This document shows positions 1-8,306 of a stretch of 64,000 bases of DNA, piece after piece (position 1 is the first letter of the stretch; every line of letters begins with the position of its first letter). Source of the DNA: G963665215 sp963665215 (GTDB lineage Bacteria > Chloroflexota > Dehalococcoidia > Lucifugimonadales > CAUZJF01); NCBI GenBank assembly GCA_963665215.2, contig CAXXWW010000017.1, forward strand, positions 434,001 to 498,000. Direction: 5' to 3'. The notes beneath the pieces are model-generated. The model searched no databases and was not told the DNA's origin. It was given only the letters and a program-made list of their open reading frames with translations. The position numbers and the translations under genes are program-made.

Positions 1-1301
1 TAGACGAGCACGCCTGGCCCTATCGCCCTCTGCCCCAGAATAAGCACCAGCCCCTCGGCGGCCATCCTCGTCAGCTCTTCGCGCGCCGCGGCCGGCTCAA
101 GGTTGGCGCGGTTCACCAGCGACTGGAACTCGGCGGGCTCGGAGACCTGGATGGCGCCGATGAGAACGTCCCTGTCCGACCCCTCCTCCATGACAGCGAG
201 CCGCTCCAGGAGGGGCTGATACTTGCGCCTGTGCCGACGCGCATGGGTATCGACGATGTTCCCTCCGCCCAGCGTCGTCTGGTTGGACCTGAGGACAAAG
301 TAGTCACCCTTCACAACGGCGAGCGGGCTGTCCAGCCGGAGCTGGGCCCAGGTGGACTCGCCCGGCTGCGCGACCTCCTTTTCCAGCAGCCGTACCCGCG
401 CAACCCTCTCGCTGCTGCCGGTGTGTACGGTGGCAAACATGTTGTGCCTGATGGACCGGGGAGCGTCCGGGATGACCTTCAGGTGGACGTCGATCGCAGT
501 GGTCGGCCTCAGCCAGCCCGGGTTCGTAAGAACCTCGCCCCGGCCGATGTCCTCGTAAGACACGCCCGTCAAGTTGGCGGCGACCCGGCTGCCGGGCGTC
601 GCATGGTCAAGCTTGTGCCGGTGTGTCTGGAGACCCCTGATCCGCGTTGTCTTGGCGGCGAGGGCGAGCTCTACCTCCTGGCCCACGCCGAGGCCACCAT
701 CTATCAGGGTGCCGGTTACAACGGTGCCGAAGCCGGACATGGTGAAGGAGCGGTCGATGGGAAGTCGTGGACGCCCCAGGTCTTTTCTGGGCTCGGTATC
801 TTGGAGCAGCCCCTCGATAGAGGAGACGAGCTCGGGCAGCCCCTCACCGGTGGTGCCCGACACCGGGACCACAGCCACCCCCTCCATCACGGTGCCCATT
901 AGCACCTCTTCGACCTCGGCGATAACCAGCGCCAGCCAGTCATCGTCCACCAGGTCCCGCTTGGTGACGGCGACCAGCCCCCGCCTTATCTTGAGCAGGT
1001 CAAGGATCGCCAGGTGCTCTCTCGTCTGGGGCATCACCGACTCGTCGGCGGCCACCACCAGGAGCGCCATGTCGATTCCGCCGACGCCGGCGAGCATGTT
1101 GTTGACGAAGCGCTCGTGGCCCGGCACGTCGACGATGCTGACCTCTTCGCCACCCGGCAGCCGCAGCCAGGCAAAGCCGAGGTCGATGGTGAGGCCGCGC
1201 TCCTTCTCTTCGCGGAGGCGGGCCGGGTCTATGCCTGTCAAAGCTTCAACGAGGGTGGACTTGCCGTGGTCAACGTGTCCCGCGGTGCCTATAACGTACA
1301 A
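1..1301 (-). CDS. selB: Selenocysteine-specific elongation factor SelB, partial (C-terminus beyond window)
   Basis: This is the GTPase that brings selenocysteyl-tRNA to the ribosome at recoded UGA codons. The minus strand is open from about 1301 to the window edge. It begins VIGTAGHVDHGKSTL (G1), followed by the switch I/II region with DVPGHERF (G3), VTKRDL (G4), the domain II motif MSGFGTVVTGTL, and elongation-factor beta-barrel sequence. The first winged helices begin near the left edge. The HxDHGKST and VAADESVMPQTREHL patterns are SelB-like rather than EF-Tu-like. The start is taken as TTG at 1301, just before Tyr-Val-Ile-Gly; TTG codons further upstream are possible. The gene is divergent from the SAM-riboswitch operon. 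It implies the organism makes selenoproteins, but no selenoprotein gene or tRNA-Sec was seen here. About 433 codons are visible, against roughly 600-640 for the family. Confidence 0.93.
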   Translation of the reverse strand, partial: MYVIGTAGHVDHGKSTLVEALTGIDPARLREEKERGLTIDLGFAWLRLPGGEEVSIVDVPGHERFVNNMLAGVGGIDMALLVVAADESVMPQTREHLAILDLLKIRRGLVAVTKRDLVDDDWLALVIAEVEEVLMGTVMEGVAVVPVSGTTGEGLPELVSSIEGLLQDTEPRKDLGRPRLPIDRSFTMSGFGTVVTGTLIDGGLGVGQEVELALAAKTTRIRGLQTHRHKLDHATPGSRVAANLTGVSYEDIGRGEVLTNPGWLRPTTAIDVHLKVIPDAPRSIRHNMFATVHTGSSERVARVRLLEKEVAQPGESTWAQLRLDSPLAVVKGDYFVLRSNQTTLGGGNIVDTHARRHRRKYQPLLERLAVMEEGSDRDVLIGAIQVSEPAEFQSLVNRANLEPAAAREELTRMAAEGLVLILGQRAIGPGVLV

Positions 1302-1516
1302 GTCGAGGCTCCAAGTTCTGGAGGTGACATAACGATAACACAAGGGATTTTGACCGGCAATCGGCGTCCGGCCGCGCCGCTGGAGCTTGTGAGCGCGCGC
1401 GGCGCCTTGGGTGGATGATCTCGATTTCCGTCGGGAGGCTTGTCTTCGCCACACGCGGGGCGGTGCCACGCCAGGCTCGCCAGCCCGGCTCCACCCCGCG
1501 GCCAGCGGCCGTCACC

Positions 1517-1545
1517 TTGACAGCGCCCGGCCCAGATAGTAGCAT
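1517..1545 (+). promoter_or_regulatory. Sigma-70 type promoter of the SAM-riboswitch operon
   Basis: A perfect -35 TTGACA lies at 1517-1522, followed by a 17-nt spacer and a -10 TAGCAT at 1540-1545. The expected transcription start is near 1552, about 20 nt before the riboswitch P1 stem. The spacing and position directly ahead of the aptamer make this the likely promoter of mtnA-mtnP. Confidence 0.7.
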
Positions 1546-1573
1546 TGTGCCGTTCCCGGATAGAAGTGAATAG

Positions 1574-1693
1574 CTCTTATCCAGAGAGGCTGAGGGACCG
1601 GCCCTTAGAAGCCCGGCAACCGAGCGGCGAGGCAGAGAGCTCCGCCGAAACGGTGCCAACTCCGGCGAGCGGGTAACGCTCGGGAGATGAGAG
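1574..1693 (+). promoter_or_regulatory. SAM-I (S-box) riboswitch aptamer
   Basis: The conserved S-box core is readable: CTCTTATC at 1574-1581 (P1 5' strand), AGAGAGGC then GAGGGACCGGCCC, the AAGCCCGGCAACC block, GGTGCCAACTCC, and the closing GATGAGAG at 1686-1693 (P1 3' strand). P1 pairs CTCTTATC with GATGAGAG. The same GATGAGAG is also exactly complementary to CTCTCATC at 1716-1723, inside the downstream terminator. The strand can therefore either close P1 when SAM is bound, freeing the terminator, or act as antiterminator when SAM is low. The riboswitch precedes methylthioadenosine salvage genes, a usual S-box regulon target. Confidence 0.95.
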
Positions 1694-1711
1694 TGGTTTG
1701 ATCGCATGAAG

Positions 1712-1741
1712 GCTTCTCTCATCGAGAGAGGCTTTTGTTTT
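1712..1741 (+). terminator. Riboswitch-controlled intrinsic terminator (expression platform)
   Basis: A 9-bp hairpin, GCTTCTCTC (1712-1720) with GAGAGAGGC (1724-1732) and loop ATC, contains one G-U pair. It is followed by TTTTGTTTT (1733-1741). Its 5' arm overlaps the segment that pairs with the riboswitch P1 3' strand, so this is the OFF state of the SAM switch. Confidence 0.88.
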
Positions 1742-1753
1742 GGGGAAAACGGG

Positions 1754-2815
1754 TTGACTACAATCGAGGCGCCCAGTCTAAGGCCGATCTACTGGCGCGA
1801 TGGCGTTGTCGCGCTCCTGGACCAGACACGACTTCCTGAAGAAGAGGTGTGGCTCGAGCTTCGCGACTATCGTGACGTCGTCGAGGCCATCCGGGAGATG
1901 CGCATACGGGGCGCTCCGGCGATCGGTGTAGCCGGAGCGTACGCGGTCGCCATGGCCGCATCGGAGGTGAGCGAGCACGCCCAGGACGACTTCATTGGTG
2001 AGCTGGAGGAGGCGGCGAAAGACATCGAAGAGGCACGCCCCACGGGCGCGAACCTGGCGTGGGCGGTCCGTCGAATGATGGCCGTGGCGAGGAACGGCGA
2101 CCGGCCGCAGACCGCCGTGGAAGCCCTGATAGCAGAGGCGGCGCGCATCCAGGATGAGGACGAGGAGGCCAACCGCGCCATCGGCCGCTTCGGGGCCGAA
2201 TTGATTCGGCAAGGGAGCGGCGTGTTGACCCACTGCAACGCCGGGGCCCTGGCCACGGGCGGGTACGGCACGGCCCTGGGCGTCATAAAGACGGCGTGGG
2301 CCGGCGGGAAGATTAAGCAAGTCTACGCCACCGAGACGCGTGCTCTGTTCCAGGGGTCGCGCCTAACGGCCTGGGAGCTCCAACGCGAGAGCATCAGCGT
2401 CACCGTACTACCGGACTCCGCCGCCGGACAGCTCATGAGGCGCGGCCGGGTTCAGGCCGTGATAGTCGGTGCCGACCGCATCGCCGCCAACGGGGACGTG
2501 GCCAATAAGATCGGCACCTACAGCCTGGCTGTGCTGGCAAAGGAGAACCGGCTGCCCTTCTACGTGGCGGCCCCCACCAGCACCATCGACATGAGTCTGC
2601 CCTCGGGGGAGTCCATACCGATAGAGGAGCGGACGCCGACCGAGGTGACTCATGCGGGGACAACCCGTGTCGTCCCCGAGCGTACGGACGTGTTCAACTT
2701 CGCCTTCGACGTTACCCCGCACAAGTACGTCGCGGCGATCGTGACTGAGGCGGGGGTCGCCAGGCCGCCATACGACCGGCAGCTGGCCGGGGCGGTGCAG
2801 GCCTCCGGTGGTTGA
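1754..2815 (+). CDS. mtnA: S-methyl-5-thioribose-1-phosphate isomerase MtnA
   Basis: MtnA converts methylthioribose-1-phosphate to methylthioribulose-1-phosphate in the methionine salvage pathway. The sequence has the family signatures RPIYWRDG near the N-terminus, RGAPAIG, THCNAGALATGGYGTAL and VGADRIAANGDVANKIGTY. The frame is open from an ATG at 1706, but that codon lies ahead of the riboswitch terminator. I therefore choose TTG 1754, with GGGG upstream. From this start the catalytic Cys and Asp fall at about 161 and 241, matching the usual Cys160/Asp240 numbering; the protein is about 353 aa, which is family length. It is co-transcribed with mtnP, whose start overlaps the end of mtnA by 8 nt. 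Expression should fall when SAM is plentiful. Confidence 0.95.
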   Translation: MTTIEAPSLRPIYWRDGVVALLDQTRLPEEEVWLELRDYRDVVEAIREMRIRGAPAIGVAGAYAVAMAASEVSEHAQDDFIGELEEAAKDIEEARPTGANLAWAVRRMMAVARNGDRPQTAVEALIAEAARIQDEDEEANRAIGRFGAELIRQGSGVLTHCNAGALATGGYGTALGVIKTAWAGGKIKQVYATETRALFQGSRLTAWELQRESISVTVLPDSAAGQLMRRGRVQAVIVGADRIAANGDVANKIGTYSLAVLAKENRLPFYVAAPTSTIDMSLPSGESIPIEERTPTEVTHAGTTRVVPERTDVFNFAFDVTPHKYVAAIVTEAGVARPPYDRQLAGAVQASGG

Positions 2816-3692
2816 GGCGAATATCGGCTTCATCGGGGGCTCCGGCCTCTACGAGATGAAGGGCCTCTCCGACCTGGAGGAGATAGAGGCCACGACGCCC
2901 TTCGGCGCGCCCAGCGACAGCATCATCGTCGGCTCCCTCGAGGGGAGCAGGGTCGCATTCCTTCCGCGACACGGCCACGGACACCGGATCTCTCCCTCCG
3001 AGATACCCGCCAGGGCGAATATTTACGCCCTGAAGGCCCTGGGGGTCGAGCGCATCGTGTCCATCAGCGCCGTTGGCAGCCTGCGAGAGCACATCAGGCC
3101 GCTGGACATGGTGGTGCCCGACCAGATCATCGACCGCACCAGGGGCCGCGCCAGCACCTTCTTCGGCGACGGGATCGTGGCCCACGTGGGATTCGCGGAC
3201 CCCTACTGCCCCGAACTGAGCGACGCGCTTTCAAGGACGGCGAGGCTGCAGCAGGTAACGACCCACGTGGGCGGCACCTACGTGGTGATGGAGGGACCGC
3301 AGTTCTCCACCCGAGCGGAGTCCGAGCTGTACAGGTCATGGGGGGCGAGCGTGATTGGCATGACGGCTCTGCCTGAGGCCAAGCTGGCCCGTGAGGCCGA
3401 GATCTGTTACGCGACCCTGGCGCTGGTCACCGACTACGACTGCTGGCACCAGTCGGAGGATGAGGTTTCGGTGGCGCTGGTCGTGGCCAATTCGATCAAG
3501 AACGTCGCGGCCTCGCAGAGGGTGCTCAGGGCCTTGGTCCCAGCCATCCCGCCCACACGTGGGTGTGCCTGCGGCTCCGCCCTCGACGGCGCCGTTATCA
3601 CCGGTCCTGAACTGATAAGCGAAGACACCCGAAGCCGGCTATCGCCGATAATCGGGAAATATCTGGGAGTGACGAAGGCCGGGGTCCACTGA
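2808..3692 (+). CDS. mtnP: S-methyl-5'-thioadenosine phosphorylase MtnP
   Basis: MtnP splits methylthioadenosine with phosphate into adenine and methylthioribose-1-phosphate, the substrate of the upstream mtnA product. The purine nucleoside phosphorylase fold is shown by GFIGGSGLYEM, the phosphate-binding stretch PRHGHGHRISP, and VMEGPQFSTRAES with VIGMTALPEAKLAREAE in the base-binding half. At 294 aa it has normal length. It starts with GTG 2808 inside the end of mtnA, which suggests translational coupling. It shares the SAM riboswitch with mtnA. Confidence 0.95.
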   Translation: MVEANIGFIGGSGLYEMKGLSDLEEIEATTPFGAPSDSIIVGSLEGSRVAFLPRHGHGHRISPSEIPARANIYALKALGVERIVSISAVGSLREHIRPLDMVVPDQIIDRTRGRASTFFGDGIVAHVGFADPYCPELSDALSRTARLQQVTTHVGGTYVVMEGPQFSTRAESELYRSWGASVIGMTALPEAKLAREAEICYATLALVTDYDCWHQSEDEVSVALVVANSIKNVAASQRVLRALVPAIPPTRGCACGSALDGAVITGPELISEDTRSRLSPIIGKYLGVTKAGVH

Positions 3693-3799
3693 GCAAGACC
3701 GGCTGATTTCCACGAGTACTTTGAATTGACTTTCGGCCGGGCCGTCCGGCTTCCCCCGGCGGGAGACCGGACGACCTGACGCCGATGGAGGTGTGACAG

Positions 3800-4153
3800 A
3801 TGCCGAGAAAGGAACCCGGCGAGCCATATTACCGCGTGAGCGCAGACGAGGCCGCGGAGATGTATGGGGCGGAAGACATCGCTTTTATAGACGTGAGGCG
3901 GCCCGATGAGTACGCAGAGGGACATATAAAGGACGCCATTTTCATACCGGTGGACGACGTACTGGCGCGGATCGACGAATTGCCGACTGACAAGACGCTG
4001 CTGTTCATCTGCGTCGCGGGGGTCAGGAGCGGCCTGGCCTGTGAGATGGCGGCCGCCATGGGCATCGACTCGGAGAAGCTGTACAACATCGAGGACGGCA
4101 CACCGGTCTGGATTGAGAAGGGCCACCCCACTAGCTACGGCTCGGACCCATAA
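3800..4153 (+). CDS. Single-domain rhodanese-like sulfurtransferase
   Basis: This is a 117-aa single rhodanese domain. It has the N-terminal FIDVRRPDEYAEGHI motif and the active-site loop CVAGVRSG, with the catalytic Cys at about residue 72. It ends with the GTPVWIEKGHP tail typical of stand-alone rhodaneses. A good ribosome site (GGAGG) precedes the ATG. The protein probably carries persulfide sulfur. Its position after mtnA-mtnP places it in a sulfur-metabolism neighbourhood, but the 107-nt gap leaves open whether it is in the same transcript. The true sulfur donor cannot be told from sequence. Confidence 0.9.
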   Translation: MPRKEPGEPYYRVSADEAAEMYGAEDIAFIDVRRPDEYAEGHIKDAIFIPVDDVLARIDELPTDKTLLFICVAGVRSGLACEMAAAMGIDSEKLYNIEDGTPVWIEKGHPTSYGSDP

Positions 4154-4156
4154 AAC

Positions 4157-4213
4157 GGGGTATGGGGGTTGGGATGTGGGGTAATGGGCTGTCGGGGCCG
4201 TGGGGTAGGTGGG
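4157..4213 (+). repeat. G-run tract after the rhodanese gene
   Basis: This is a run of GGG to GGGGG tracts separated by 2-4 nt (GGGGTATGGGGGTTGGG and onward), a pattern able to form G-quadruplexes on the plus strand. A similar tract lies after metK at 8307-8363. It contains no coding signal. Confidence 0.6.
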
Positions 4214-4265
4214 AGGCGTGGCGCAGGCGGGCGGACAAGTGAGAAACATATGATATGGCGGGAGC

Positions 4266-4355
4266 ATGAATAAGCGAAAACGCGAAGCCTGGCGCAAACA
4301 CCGTATTAAGCGCAAGAAGCTGAAGGCCAAGCGCAAGGCAGAGCGAAGTACCTAG
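4266..4355 (+). CDS. 29-aa very basic small protein, possibly AURKAIP1/COX24-like
   Basis: ATG 4266 has a GGGAG ribosome site six nt upstream. It opens a 30-codon frame rich in Lys and Arg: MNKRKREAWRKHRIKRKKLK and onward, ending at TAG 4355. Almost half the residues are Lys or Arg, as in the tiny ribosome-associated bacterial AURKAIP1/COX24-domain proteins (bS22/bTHX-type). The assignment rests on composition and the W-R-K-H-R-x-K-R spacing only. It could instead be an unrelated nucleic-acid-binding micropeptide. Confidence 0.6.
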   Translation: MNKRKREAWRKHRIKRKKLKAKRKAERST

Positions 4356-4639
4356 ACTGACGCACTGCCTCTGGGGCGCCCTGCCAGGTCACCTCGGGTG
4401 GTCCGGCGACTCCCAGTACATTGGGCCGTGACCGGCTTGATAGGGATAACCCAGGGCTTCGCCGGACGAGGTGTTCGGAAACATGTGATGCGGCCTCGAT
4501 CAAACCGTATGGGCAAGTATCGAACCTGCCCCTACCCCAACCAAATGACCTGCGTGGCTGGGAATGGCCCAACGGCTCTTCTGAAAATGAAATATGGAAG
4601 ATCGGGAGGAATATCCGTCAGCAAGTTGAAGTTATTTGC

Positions 4640-5590
4640 ATGTCAGTCCTGGTAGTCGGTTCTGTCGCATACGACTCGGTGGTGACGCCGGCCGGAAGCC
4701 GCGATGAGGCGCTGGGGGGCTCGGCGACCTACTTCTCGATTGCAAGCAGCTACTTTACGCAAGTCAGCGTGGTGGCCGTCGTCGGTGAAGATTTTCGTTC
4801 AGGGGACATGGACCTGCTCGCCGCGCATGGGGTGGACACCAGCGGGATCGTGCGAGAGGCGGGCAAGTCATTTCGCTGGTCGGGGGTGTACGGCACCGAA
4901 GACGTGAACGCGCGCCGAACGCTTGACACCCAGCTCAACGTGTTCGCAGACTTTTCGCCCAAGCTGAGCGCCGACCACAAACGGGCGCCATACGTATTTC
5001 TTGCCAACATCGACCCCGACCTCCAGCGGGAGGTCCTTGGACAGGTAGACCCTCAGCCGATGCTGGTGGCGCTGGATACGATGAACTACTGGATAGAGAG
5101 GAAGAACAGCAGCCTTCGTCACGTGGTCAGAGATATCGACGTCCTGTTCTTAGATGAGGGCGAGGTCCGCGATCTCGCCAGCGAGGTCAACCTGGTCAAG
5201 GCGTCGAGGCAGGTCATGGAGCTGGGGCCCACAGTCTTGGTCGTGAAGCGCGGCGAACACGGCGTCCTCCTGTTTCAAGGAGAGTCGGTGTTCGCGGCGC
5301 CGGCCTTCCCTCTCGAGCGCGTGGTGGACCCCACTGGAGCCGGCGACGCCTTCGCCGGGGGCTTTCTGGGCTACCTCGCCTCAACTGGGCATCTGAGCCC
5401 GGACGGGTTCCGCCGGGCGGGCGTCCTGGGCTCGGTTATGGGCTCCTTCGCCGTAGAGAGCTTCAGTCTGGACAGTCTCACATCGCTTACGAGGCCCGAC
5501 ATCGAGGCAAGGTTCCGAGCGCTTACGCAGCTATCGCAGTTCGACCCGCTACGAGAAGGTGAGTCGCTCCCGTGGCGGGACACTCCGTAG
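4640..5590 (+). CDS. PfkB-family carbohydrate/nucleoside kinase
   Basis: This is a ribokinase-fold kinase of about 316 aa. The N-terminal GGSATYFSIASSYF and the C-terminal anion-hole/catalytic-base motif DPTGAGDAFAGGF, with the catalytic Asp in GAGDAF, define the PfkB family. The open frame extends upstream to 4421, but homology starts with MSVLVVGSVAYDSV, so ATG 4640 is preferred; its ribosome site is weak. The gene lies between methylthioadenosine salvage and adenosylhomocysteinase. A role as an adenosine or related nucleoside kinase, removing the adenosine made by AhcY, would fit, but this is inferred from context only. A sugar kinase is equally possible. Confidence 0.85.
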   Translation: MSVLVVGSVAYDSVVTPAGSRDEALGGSATYFSIASSYFTQVSVVAVVGEDFRSGDMDLLAAHGVDTSGIVREAGKSFRWSGVYGTEDVNARRTLDTQLNVFADFSPKLSADHKRAPYVFLANIDPDLQREVLGQVDPQPMLVALDTMNYWIERKNSSLRHVVRDIDVLFLDEGEVRDLASEVNLVKASRQVMELGPTVLVVKRGEHGVLLFQGESVFAAPAFPLERVVDPTGAGDAFAGGFLGYLASTGHLSPDGFRRAGVLGSVMGSFAVESFSLDSLTSLTRPDIEARFRALTQLSQFDPLREGESLPWRDTP

Positions 5591-5650
5591 GCTGTCCCCC
5601 ACACCTGGAAGAGCGGAGCGCTCGTGAGAACGTGAGGAGAGGAGACCATA

Positions 5651-6922
5651 TTGGCAACAACGACGGGCAGGGGGGACGTTCTGGACCTTTCCCTGGCGCC
5701 CCAGGGTGTGCGGCGCATAGAGTGGGCCGGGCGTGAGATGCCGGTTGTCAGGCAGATACGAGCGCGGTTCGCCCGGGAGCGGCCTCTAAACGGGCTGCGG
5801 GTCTCCGGATGCCTGCACGTCACCACGGAGACGGCGAACCTGGCCCTCGCCCTGCGGGACGGGGGCGCCGAGGTGGTGTTGTGCGCCAGCAATCCGCTGA
5901 GCACCCAGGACGACGTCGCCTCGGCGCTCGTAGCCGAGTACGGCATCGCCACCTACGCTATAAAGGGAGAAGACAACGAAACGTACTACCGGCACATCAA
6001 CGCCGCACTAGACCAGGGGCCCAACATCACGCTGGACGACGGCGCAGACCTCGTAACGACGCTCCATACGACTCGCACGGAGCTGCTGGACGGCGTCATC
6101 GGAGGCACTGAAGAGACAACTACCGGCGTGATACGGCTGACGAGCCTCGCGGCGGCCGGAAGGCTCAAATACCCCATAATCTCCGTAAACGACGCTGAAA
6201 CCAAGCACCTCTTCGACAACCGCTACGGCACCGGCCAGAGCACCCTGGACGGGATCACAAGGGCCACAAACATGCTGTGGGCAGGGAAAAAGGTTGTGTT
6301 GTGCGGCTACGGCTGGTGCGGTAAGGGAGTGGCGCTGCGTGCCAAGGGCATGGGCGCCCACACGGTAGTGACGGAGGTCAACCCGATCCGGGCGCTGGAG
6401 GCGGCCATGGACGGCCATCTGGTCATGTCAATGCAGGAAGCGGCCAAGATCGGGGATATCTTCATCACCCTCACCGGAGGCATCAATGCGATAGGCCGCG
6501 GTCAGCTGGAGACAATGAAGGACGGCGCCGTCATCGCCAACAGCGGCCATTTCAACGTGGAGATCGATATCGAAGCCCTGGAGGAGATGGCGGACGGCAA
6601 GCGGAGGGTCCGGGAGTTCGTGGACGAGTTCCTGATGGAGGACGGCCGGAAGCTGTACCTGCTTGGAGAGGGGCGGCTCATTAACCTGGCGGCGGCCGAG
6701 GGCCACCCGTCGGCGGTAATGGACATGAGCTTCGCGAACCAGGCCTTTAGCGTGGAGTATCTGGGGCAGACCGGGCATAAGCTTCAAAAAGAGGTCTTCC
6801 CGGTGCCCAAAGACATCGACGAGGAGGTCGGCAGGCTCAAGCTTCAGGCCATGGGTATTGCCATCGATTCGCTGACGGAAGAGCAGCAGAAATACCTGGA
6901 GAGCTGGGAGGTAGGGACCTGA
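5651..6922 (+). CDS. ahcY: Adenosylhomocysteinase AhcY
   Basis: AhcY hydrolyses S-adenosylhomocysteine to adenosine and homocysteine, an NAD-dependent reaction that clears the product of SAM-dependent methylations. Visible motifs are CLHVTTETANLALAL, the catalytic DDGADL and NDAETKHLFDNRYGTGQS, the NAD-binding Rossmann loop CGYGWCGKGVA, and SGHFNVEID near the C-terminus. The length is 423 aa, typical of the shorter bacterial and archaeal form. The start is TTG 5651 behind a strong GAGGAGAGGAG ribosome site; no ATG in frame fits the family N-terminus as well. The gene is 60 nt after the PfkB kinase and 131 nt before metK. Confidence 0.96.
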   Translation: MATTTGRGDVLDLSLAPQGVRRIEWAGREMPVVRQIRARFARERPLNGLRVSGCLHVTTETANLALALRDGGAEVVLCASNPLSTQDDVASALVAEYGIATYAIKGEDNETYYRHINAALDQGPNITLDDGADLVTTLHTTRTELLDGVIGGTEETTTGVIRLTSLAAAGRLKYPIISVNDAETKHLFDNRYGTGQSTLDGITRATNMLWAGKKVVLCGYGWCGKGVALRAKGMGAHTVVTEVNPIRALEAAMDGHLVMSMQEAAKIGDIFITLTGGINAIGRGQLETMKDGAVIANSGHFNVEIDIEALEEMADGKRRVREFVDEFLMEDGRKLYLLGEGRLINLAAAEGHPSAVMDMSFANQAFSVEYLGQTGHKLQKEVFPVPKDIDEEVGRLKLQAMGIAIDSLTEEQQKYLESWEVGT

Positions 6923-7053
6923 AAGACGACCACCAGCGCAGAGTCCCCCGAGGCCCTGGAGAGCCTGTCCTACAAGACGCCTTCTTGTCCGTGCTCTCCG
7001 GGTGCCTGCGGGAAACTGTGTCGGTTAGAAGAAACAGTTAGGAGGAACGCGAC

Positions 7054-8304
7054 ATGCCTTTCAGCTTCATGGACTCCCCGTCCTACCTGTACACCTCAGA
7101 GTCAGTGACGGAGGGACACCCGGACAAGCTGTGCGACCAGATCTCAGACGCCATCTTGGACGCGTTTCTGGTCGAAGACCCCCTGGCCCGGGTCGCGATC
7201 GAGGTCTGCACCACAACCGGTCTGGTGATGATAATGGGAGAACTCAGAACCTCAACTGAGTATATTGACCTCGCCAAAGTGGCGCGACAAACCATTCGAG
7301 ACGCCGGGTACAAGGATTCCAGCTTCGGGTTCGACTTCCAGTCCTGCGGAATAGCCGTCTCAGTTCATGAGCAGTCTCGTGACATCGCCAGCGGCGTGGA
7401 CGTCGCCCTGGAAGTGAGGGGAGAGGTAGAGAGTAACGGAGAGAATGTGGAGGCACTTGGGGCCGGCGACCAGGGGATGATGGTGGGGTTCGCGTGCAAC
7501 GAGACGCCCGAGCTGATGCCCCTGCCCATCGCGCTGGCCCACAAGATCTGCCGGCGGATGGCGGCGGTCAGGAAAGAGGGTGTCCTGCCGTATCTCCGCC
7601 CGGATGGCAAGTCGCAGGTTACGGTGGAGTACTCCCATGGCGTTCCAAAGCGGGTGCACACCGTAGTCATGAGCGCTCAACACAGTCCTGAGGTCAGCCC
7701 ACTGGTCATAGAGCGCGACCTCATCGAGCACGTGGCCCAACAGGTGATCCCCAAGTCCCTGCGAGACCGGAACACCGTCTACCGTGTGAACCCGTCGGGG
7801 CGGTTTGTGATTGGGGGCCCGGTGGGCGACACCGGGCTGACGGGCAGAAAGATACTGGTAGACACCTACGGAGGGGCCGCAAGGCACGGCGGTGGGGCCT
7901 TCTCCGGCAAGGACCCAACGAAGGTCGACCGGTCGGCCGCATACGCCGCCCGTTACGTGGCAAAGAACCTGGTGGCCGCGGGCGTTGCCGACCGGCTGGA
8001 GATCCAGGTCTCCTACGCCATCGGCATAGCAGAGCCCATATCCATCTCGATTGAGACTTTTGGAACGAACAAGGTGCCGGACGACACCATCATCGGCCTT
8101 ATCCAGAAGCACTTTGACCTGAGACCCGGAGCCATAATCGTGAACCTGGACCTGCGCCGGCCCATCTACAAACAGACGGCTGTTTACGGGCACTTCGGTC
8201 GCGACGATATTGAATTGCCCTGGGAGCGGACGGACAAAGCGGCGGACCTCAGGAGGGAGGCGTTCATCACGACTGTGACGGACGAAAAAGCCGCGAGCTC
8301 GTGA
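7054..8304 (+). CDS. metK: S-adenosylmethionine synthase MetK
   Basis: MetK makes SAM from methionine and ATP. The 416-aa protein shows SESVTEGHPDKLCDQISDAI (ATP-binding HPD), GAGDQGMMVGFAC, the P-loop-like GGAARHGGGAFSGKDPTKVD and YAIGIAEPISI. ATG 7054 has a clear TAGGAGGA ribosome site 7 nt upstream. It completes the SAM cycle set with ahcY and the mtn genes. No second S-box was found before it, so its control is probably separate from the riboswitch. Confidence 0.97.
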   Translation: MPFSFMDSPSYLYTSESVTEGHPDKLCDQISDAILDAFLVEDPLARVAIEVCTTTGLVMIMGELRTSTEYIDLAKVARQTIRDAGYKDSSFGFDFQSCGIAVSVHEQSRDIASGVDVALEVRGEVESNGENVEALGAGDQGMMVGFACNETPELMPLPIALAHKICRRMAAVRKEGVLPYLRPDGKSQVTVEYSHGVPKRVHTVVMSAQHSPEVSPLVIERDLIEHVAQQVIPKSLRDRNTVYRVNPSGRFVIGGPVGDTGLTGRKILVDTYGGAARHGGGAFSGKDPTKVDRSAAYAARYVAKNLVAAGVADRLEIQVSYAIGIAEPISISIETFGTNKVPDDTIIGLIQKHFDLRPGAIIVNLDLRRPIYKQTAVYGHFGRDDIELPWERTDKAADLRREAFITTVTDEKAASS

Positions 8305-8306
8305 AC

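Noticed and set aside
4480..4600. A T-loop-like GGTTCGATAC on the minus strand suggested a tRNA.
   Set aside because: The five-base stem contains a G-U pair and no matching acceptor, D or anticodon arms could be found.
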